NCBI GenBank assembly: GCA_012798145.1
Contig: JAAZNT010000192.1
Span: 1-8,960, forward strand
DNA from: Thermoanaerobaculaceae bacterium
GTDB taxonomy: Bacteria; Acidobacteriota; UBA4820
Length of the DNA stretch: 8,960 nt
Direction of reading: 5' to 3'
This document shows positions 6,093 to 8,960 of the stretch, piece after piece. Position numbers and translations under genes: made by a program. A model generated the notes under the pieces. That model was not told where the DNA came from. It saw nothing but the letters and a program-made list of their open reading frames with translations, and did no database searches. How positions within the stretch are numbered: the stretch's first letter is position 1; each line of letters opens with the position of its first letter.

Positions 6093-7026
6093 AATATACT
6101 CCATTCAAAATATTTTTTAGTTCGTTAAACCGCTGCGCCGCTTTTTCAAACGCTTTTCGCTCTTGATCTTCAAGAGGAATCTCTATGATTTCTTCAACTC
6201 CTGAAGAGCCGAGTTTTACCGGAACTCCAAGAAAAACATTTTTCTGCCCAAATTCTCCGTCAAGAAAAACAGAGCAGGGAAGTATTTTCTTTTTGTCAAG
6301 AAGGATCGATTCAACCATCTCGCAGATTGCTGCGGCTGGAGCGTAAAAAGCACTTCCCGCCTGAAGGAGATTGATAATTTCGTTTTCTCCATTTGCCGCC
6401 GCAGAAATTATTTCTTCAATTTCTTTCTTAGAAAGGAGATGTTCAACGGGGATTCCCTTTACATTTGTGTATTTTAAAATGGGAATAATCTCTTCTCCTC
6501 TTCCCCCGATGAAAAGAGCGGAGATGTCTTCCGCAGAAACTTTAAGTTTTTGCGCCAAAAGGAATCTCAACCTTGCGCAGTCAACAAGCCCTGCCATTCC
6601 AACGACTTTTCTTTTATCACACTCTAAAATTTTGTATGCTGAGTAAGACATCAAATCAAGAGGGTCTGTAACCATTATCGTTATTGCATCGGGGCAGAAT
6701 TTTTTCCAAGATTCGACGCAGTTTCTGACAACCTGAAAATTTGTCTGAAGGAGGTCTTGAGGAGTCATTCCGGGGTGCAGGGCTATCCCCGCAGTCATAA
6801 CCACAATATCGCTGTCGGAAGTCTGCGAATAATCTCCTGTTCCTACTATTTTGCAATCGCTTCCCACTAATGGAGAAGAATGTGAGATGTCTATCGCTTT
6901 GGCTTGGGCGAGCCTTTCAGCGATATCCACTAAAACAACATCTGCGAGATTTGCCTCTATGATTCTAAGAGCAGTTGTTGCGCCAATATTTCCAGCCCCA
7001 ATAACGGAAACTTTTCTCTTGCGCAT
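6091..7026 (-). CDS. mdh: Malate dehydrogenase family protein (type III, LDH-like) lacking most catalytic residues
   Basis: By overall sequence this is an LDH-like type III malate dehydrogenase, 311 residues, normal length and uninterrupted. The NAD-binding Rossmann motif GAGNIG (10-15) and D34 at the end of the second strand are intact, as are AGLVDCARLR (D149 and R152, equal to LDH D168 and R171), GSAFYAPAAA and GVPVKLGSSGVE. The expected R102 of the loop is Leu83 (GIALHPGM where relatives have GLPRKPGM), R109 is Pro89, N140 is Asp121 (MVTDPLD instead of VTNPLD) and the catalytic H195 is Arg176 (GGRGEE instead of GGHGD). By family knowledge such a protein should not oxidise malate by the normal mechanism. 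ATG 7026 is chosen because GGAG lies properly spaced upstream; a TTG at 7044 would put that site inside the coding region. It follows queC by 60 bases and precedes fumarase. Confidence 0.85.
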   Translation of the reverse strand: MRKRKVSVIGAGNIGATTALRIIEANLADVVLVDIAERLAQAKAIDISHSSPLVGSDCKIVGTGDYSQTSDSDIVVMTAGIALHPGMTPQDLLQTNFQVVRNCVESWKKFCPDAITIMVTDPLDLMSYSAYKILECDKRKVVGMAGLVDCARLRFLLAQKLKVSAEDISALFIGGRGEEIIPILKYTNVKGIPVEHLLSKKEIEEIISAAANGENEIINLLQAGSAFYAPAAAICEMVESILLDKKKILPCSVFLDGEFGQKNVFLGVPVKLGSSGVEEIIEIPLEDQERKAFEKAAQRFNELKNILNGVY

Positions 7027-7030
7027 AAAA

Positions 7031-7037
7031 TCTCCTG
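7031..7037 (-). promoter_or_regulatory. CAGGAGA ribosome binding site selecting ATG 7026 of the mdh-like gene
   Basis: AGGAG sits five bases before ATG 7026. The longer frame from TTG 7044 would encode this site as codons and has no comparable site of its own, so the shorter start, giving MRKRKVSVIGAG, is preferred. Confidence 0.65.
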
Positions 7038-7086
7038 CGGTCAAAGGATATCAGAAACTTATTTTACAACATTGAGAAAAGAAATT

Positions 7087-7851
7087 CTATGTTCTTGAGG
7101 TAAGAGCGGTTAAAAGTCTTTTAAGTCTCACAAGTTTGTCGACTTTAGGCAGTTCTCTGTCTTTAGAAAATTTTGCGTAGGGAATAGGGTCAGAGCTTCC
7201 GATTTCCTGAAAGGCGCGCAGTCTCAAAAGGCAGGAATCGCACTCTCCGCAAGCAAGATCATTTCTTTTGTAACAAGACCAAGAGTAATGAATGGGAGCG
7301 CCGAGACGAGTGGCAAGGGCAAGAATTTGAGATTTTTTCAAGTTAACAAGGGGAGCGATTATTCTCAAACCTTGAAGTGATGATGTGCCTTTTTCCGCGC
7401 ATTCTCTGAATTTCTCAATGAATTCTTCCCTGCAATCGGGATAGGCGGAAGAATCTGCTGAAACTGCTCCGAAGAAAATGGTTTTGCATCCTATTTTTTC
7501 AGCGTAAGATACTGCAAGCGAGAGTAAAAGCCCGTTTCTGAAAGGAACATAGGTTGAAGGAATATTTTTGCTTTCAAGGTTTCCCTTTGGAATCTCCATT
7601 TCTTTGTCAATAAGAGAGGAGCACTTTAAAAGAGAGAAAAAGTTTGTGTGGCAGACAATTTTTTGCTCTTCCTGTATTCCGTAAAAAGCAGCAATTTTGT
7701 TAAAAGATTTAAGTTCTGCTTCTTCTGTTTTTTGACCGTAATTTAGGTGAATAAGATAGGGCTCATAATTTTGCTCAATCGCTATTGCAAGAGTCGTCAG
7801 GGAGTCCATACCGCCGCTTAACAAAACGACGCATTTTTGTTTCTCTTCCAT
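7087..7851 (-). CDS. queC: 7-cyano-7-deazaguanine (preQ0) synthase QueC
   Basis: ATP-dependent ligase that converts 7-carboxy-7-deazaguanine and ammonia to preQ0, the precursor of queuosine in tRNA. The 254-residue protein has the PP-loop pyrophosphatase motif SGGMDS (12-17) at the N terminus, HLNYGQ (35-40), the conserved STYVPFRNG (99-107), FGAVSADSSAYPDCR (127-141) and the zinc site C193, C201, C204 and C207 within SCYKRNDLACGECDSC. The C terminus runs about 25 residues past the usual family end and is basic. Two adjacent starts exist, TTG 7854 and ATG 7851; GAGG six bases before the ATG favours the ATG. It overlaps the queE stop (TGATG), so translation is coupled. The active enzyme is cytoplasmic. 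Confidence 0.96.
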   Translation of the reverse strand: MEEKQKCVVLLSGGMDSLTTLAIAIEQNYEPYLIHLNYGQKTEEAELKSFNKIAAFYGIQEEQKIVCHTNFFSLLKCSSLIDKEMEIPKGNLESKNIPSTYVPFRNGLLLSLAVSYAEKIGCKTIFFGAVSADSSAYPDCREEFIEKFRECAEKGTSSLQGLRIIAPLVNLKKSQILALATRLGAPIHYSWSCYKRNDLACGECDSCLLRLRAFQEIGSSDPIPYAKFSKDRELPKVDKLVRLKRLLTALTSRT

Positions 7852-8543
7852 CAAACACCTCTTCTTTCGCCCCAGATGACCTTATGCAGTTGAAAAGATA
7901 TTTTAACATAAAGGTTGTCTTTGATAATCCAATTGGCAAGTTTTTTCAATGGAAGTTTGTTGTAGACGGGGGAAAAAATGACTTCGCATTTCAAATTTTT
8001 GTGTTTTTTTAAAAAATCCTTCGCCCAGAGGTAATCTTTATTTGACGACAAGACAAACTTCAAGCAGTCTTTCCTGTCAAGATAAATAAGATTCTTTTCA
8101 ATAAAGGAATCTTCAAATCCGCTGTCAGGAGTTTTTACATCAACAATTTTAAGAACCTTTTGGGGAATTTCGCCAAGTGGATAACTTCCATTTGTCTCAA
8201 GCGAAACCTCATAACCTTTTTTAATCAATAAATTGCAAAAATCAACAACTGAAGATTGGCAGAGCGGTTCTCCGCCTGTTATCAAAACATATTTAGTTTT
8301 GAAAGAACGAATTTTCTTAAATAATTCATTGAAAGAAATTCTTTCTCCTTCATAATAAGCGTATTTTGTATCGCAGTAAGCGCACCTTAAATTGCACCCC
8401 ATCAAACGCACAATAACAACTGGATATCCCTGAAGCGGGCCCTCTCCATTTATGCTTTTATAAATTTCGTTGACGAGCAAAAAACTTTTTCTATTTGCAT
8501 CGTTTTTTGGGTATCTTTGTAATCCTTTAATAACCTTTTTCAT
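7851..8543 (-). CDS. queE: 7-carboxy-7-deazaguanine synthase QueE (radical SAM)
   Basis: Radical SAM enzyme that contracts 6-carboxy-tetrahydropterin to 7-carboxy-7-deazaguanine. The 230-residue protein shows the family start VNEIYKSINGEGPLQG (24-39), the cluster motif C50-x3-C54-x2-C57 in GCNLRCAYCDTKYA, the SAM-binding GGEP (90-93) and SLETNGS (about 114-120). It ends with the typical SFQLHKVIWGERRGV. The first 20 or so residues, basic and polar, precede the usual start of the family; an internal TTG at residue 22 could give a shorter product, but ATG 8543 has an AGG site suitably placed and lies two bases after the queD stop. The queD-queE-queC order makes this the middle step of the preQ0 pathway. 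Confidence 0.96.
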   Translation of the reverse strand: MKKVIKGLQRYPKNDANRKSFLLVNEIYKSINGEGPLQGYPVVIVRLMGCNLRCAYCDTKYAYYEGERISFNELFKKIRSFKTKYVLITGGEPLCQSSVVDFCNLLIKKGYEVSLETNGSYPLGEIPQKVLKIVDVKTPDSGFEDSFIEKNLIYLDRKDCLKFVLSSNKDYLWAKDFLKKHKNLKCEVIFSPVYNKLPLKKLANWIIKDNLYVKISFQLHKVIWGERRGV

Positions 8544-8545
8544 TT

Positions 8546-8899
8546 TTACCTGCAGTAAGAAGCCGAAGAATCATCACTTTCATAAACAACAACTTTTGAC
8601 GGCTCAAATTCCTTATTCAATTCGTCGTAAATCCATCTTGCGATATTCTCTGCTGTGGGGTTTATTTTGTCAAAAGGTGGAACTTCGTTGAGAAAATGGT
8701 GGTCAAGTTTGGATATTACCTCTCTGGATTTTTCCTTCAAAACCCTGAAATCTACAACCATTCCAAGATTGTCAAGAGTTTCGCTTTTAACATAAACTTT
8801 GACAAGCCAGTTATGACCATGAAGCCGTTCGCAGTTGCCCGGATAATCCTCAACCCTGTGCGCAGCGGAGAAGTGCAGTTTTACCATAAGTTCATACAT
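8546..8899 (-). CDS. queD: 6-carboxy-5,6,7,8-tetrahydropterin synthase QueD
   Basis: Converts 7,8-dihydroneopterin triphosphate to 6-carboxy-tetrahydropterin, the step before QueE. The 117-residue protein is full length for the PTPS/QueD family. The zinc histidines are H14, H27 and H29 (SAAHR and LHGHNW), the catalytic cysteine is C23 in NCERLHGH, the D66-H67 pair lies in KLDHHFLN, and the pterin-anchoring glutamate is E107 in VVVYES. NPTAENIA (80-87) is also family-typical. The cysteine within CxxxHGH separates QueD from eukaryotic PTPS-like enzymes. TTG 8902 immediately precedes ATG 8899; GGAG seven bases before the ATG favours the ATG. It is the first visible gene of the minus-strand cluster; only 61 bases upstream are inside the window, so the promoter may be partly outside. 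Confidence 0.96.
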   Translation of the reverse strand: MYELMVKLHFSAAHRVEDYPGNCERLHGHNWLVKVYVKSETLDNLGMVVDFRVLKEKSREVISKLDHHFLNEVPPFDKINPTAENIARWIYDELNKEFEPSKVVVYESDDSSASYCR

Positions 8900-8906
8900 C
8901 AAAACG

Positions 8907-8910
8907 CTCC
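8907..8910 (-). promoter_or_regulatory. GGAG ribosome binding site of queD
   Basis: GGAG lies seven bases before ATG 8899 but only four before TTG 8902, so it supports the ATG as start. Confidence 0.55.
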
Positions 8911-8919
8911 AAATAATAA

Positions 8920-8935
8920 GAATAACATATTATTC
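8920..8935. repeat. Short AT-rich inverted repeat upstream of queD
   Basis: GAATAA and TTATTC form a perfect six-base inverted repeat around a four-base spacer (GAATAACATATTATTC), about 20 bases upstream of the queD start. It could be an operator half-site pair or part of an AT-rich promoter. In so AT-rich a stretch, chance is a serious alternative. Confidence 0.3.
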
Positions 8936-8960
8936 AAAAAAGTGGGAAGAAGAAAATTCG

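Noticed and set aside
7027..7086. Promoter in the queC-mdh gap
   Set aside because: A TAAAAT-like hexamer is present, but no convincing -35 partner at the right distance, so I do not call a promoter although one is possible.
8903..8960. preQ1 riboswitch upstream of queD
   Set aside because: The 58 bases available have no stem with a C-rich loop and matching A-rich tail; the short inverted repeat is too AT-rich and is wrongly arranged.

Overview
The window looks like chromosomal DNA of an AT-rich Gram-negative-type bacterium. A PilZ protein with a receiver-like domain, a DUF4388/J-domain/TPR protein, a two-subunit class I fumarase and a bacterial squalene synthase together resemble what is seen in Deltaproteobacteria (Desulfobacterota or Myxococcota grade) and related candidate phyla. 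That placement is inferred from gene families only. Standard bacterial translation fits, with Shine-Dalgarno sites throughout and several TTG or TTG-ATG starts.

Region 1, bases 1-1322, plus strand: the 3' part of a hypothetical protein (5-637), cut by the window edge, followed by what looks like a broken secreted or surface protein gene (638-1322). Codons read as protein from 638, but no usable start appears before ATG 782. A likely frameshift near 1212-1231 separates the last 30 or so residues. Bases 1323-1406 lie between convergent transcripts; I see no convincing terminator hairpin there.

Region 2, bases 1407-8899, minus strand: nine genes in one direction with short gaps or overlaps, probably one operon or two. 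In transcription order these are queD-queE-queC (7-deazaguanine synthesis toward queuosine), a malate dehydrogenase family gene, fumarase alpha and beta, a DUF4388/J-like/TPR protein, a pseudo-receiver/PilZ protein, and an Erg9-type squalene synthase. The largest gap (60 bases) is between queC and the mdh-like gene, so an internal promoter could lie there.

The functions fall into three blocks. The que genes make preQ0 from dihydroneopterin triphosphate. Fumarase and the mdh-like gene look like the TCA steps fumarate-malate-oxaloacetate. The last three genes may be a signalling pair beside an isoprenoid enzyme. The most striking observation is that the mdh-like protein keeps its Rossmann fold and overall family sequence but has lost the substrate arginine, the mobile-loop catalytic arginine, the active-site asparagine and the catalytic histidine. 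Neighbouring proteins also have altered signature residues: HPE instead of HPD in the J-like domain, and Glu at the phospho-acceptor site of the receiver-like domain. No mobile element, CRISPR array, tRNA or rRNA is visible.
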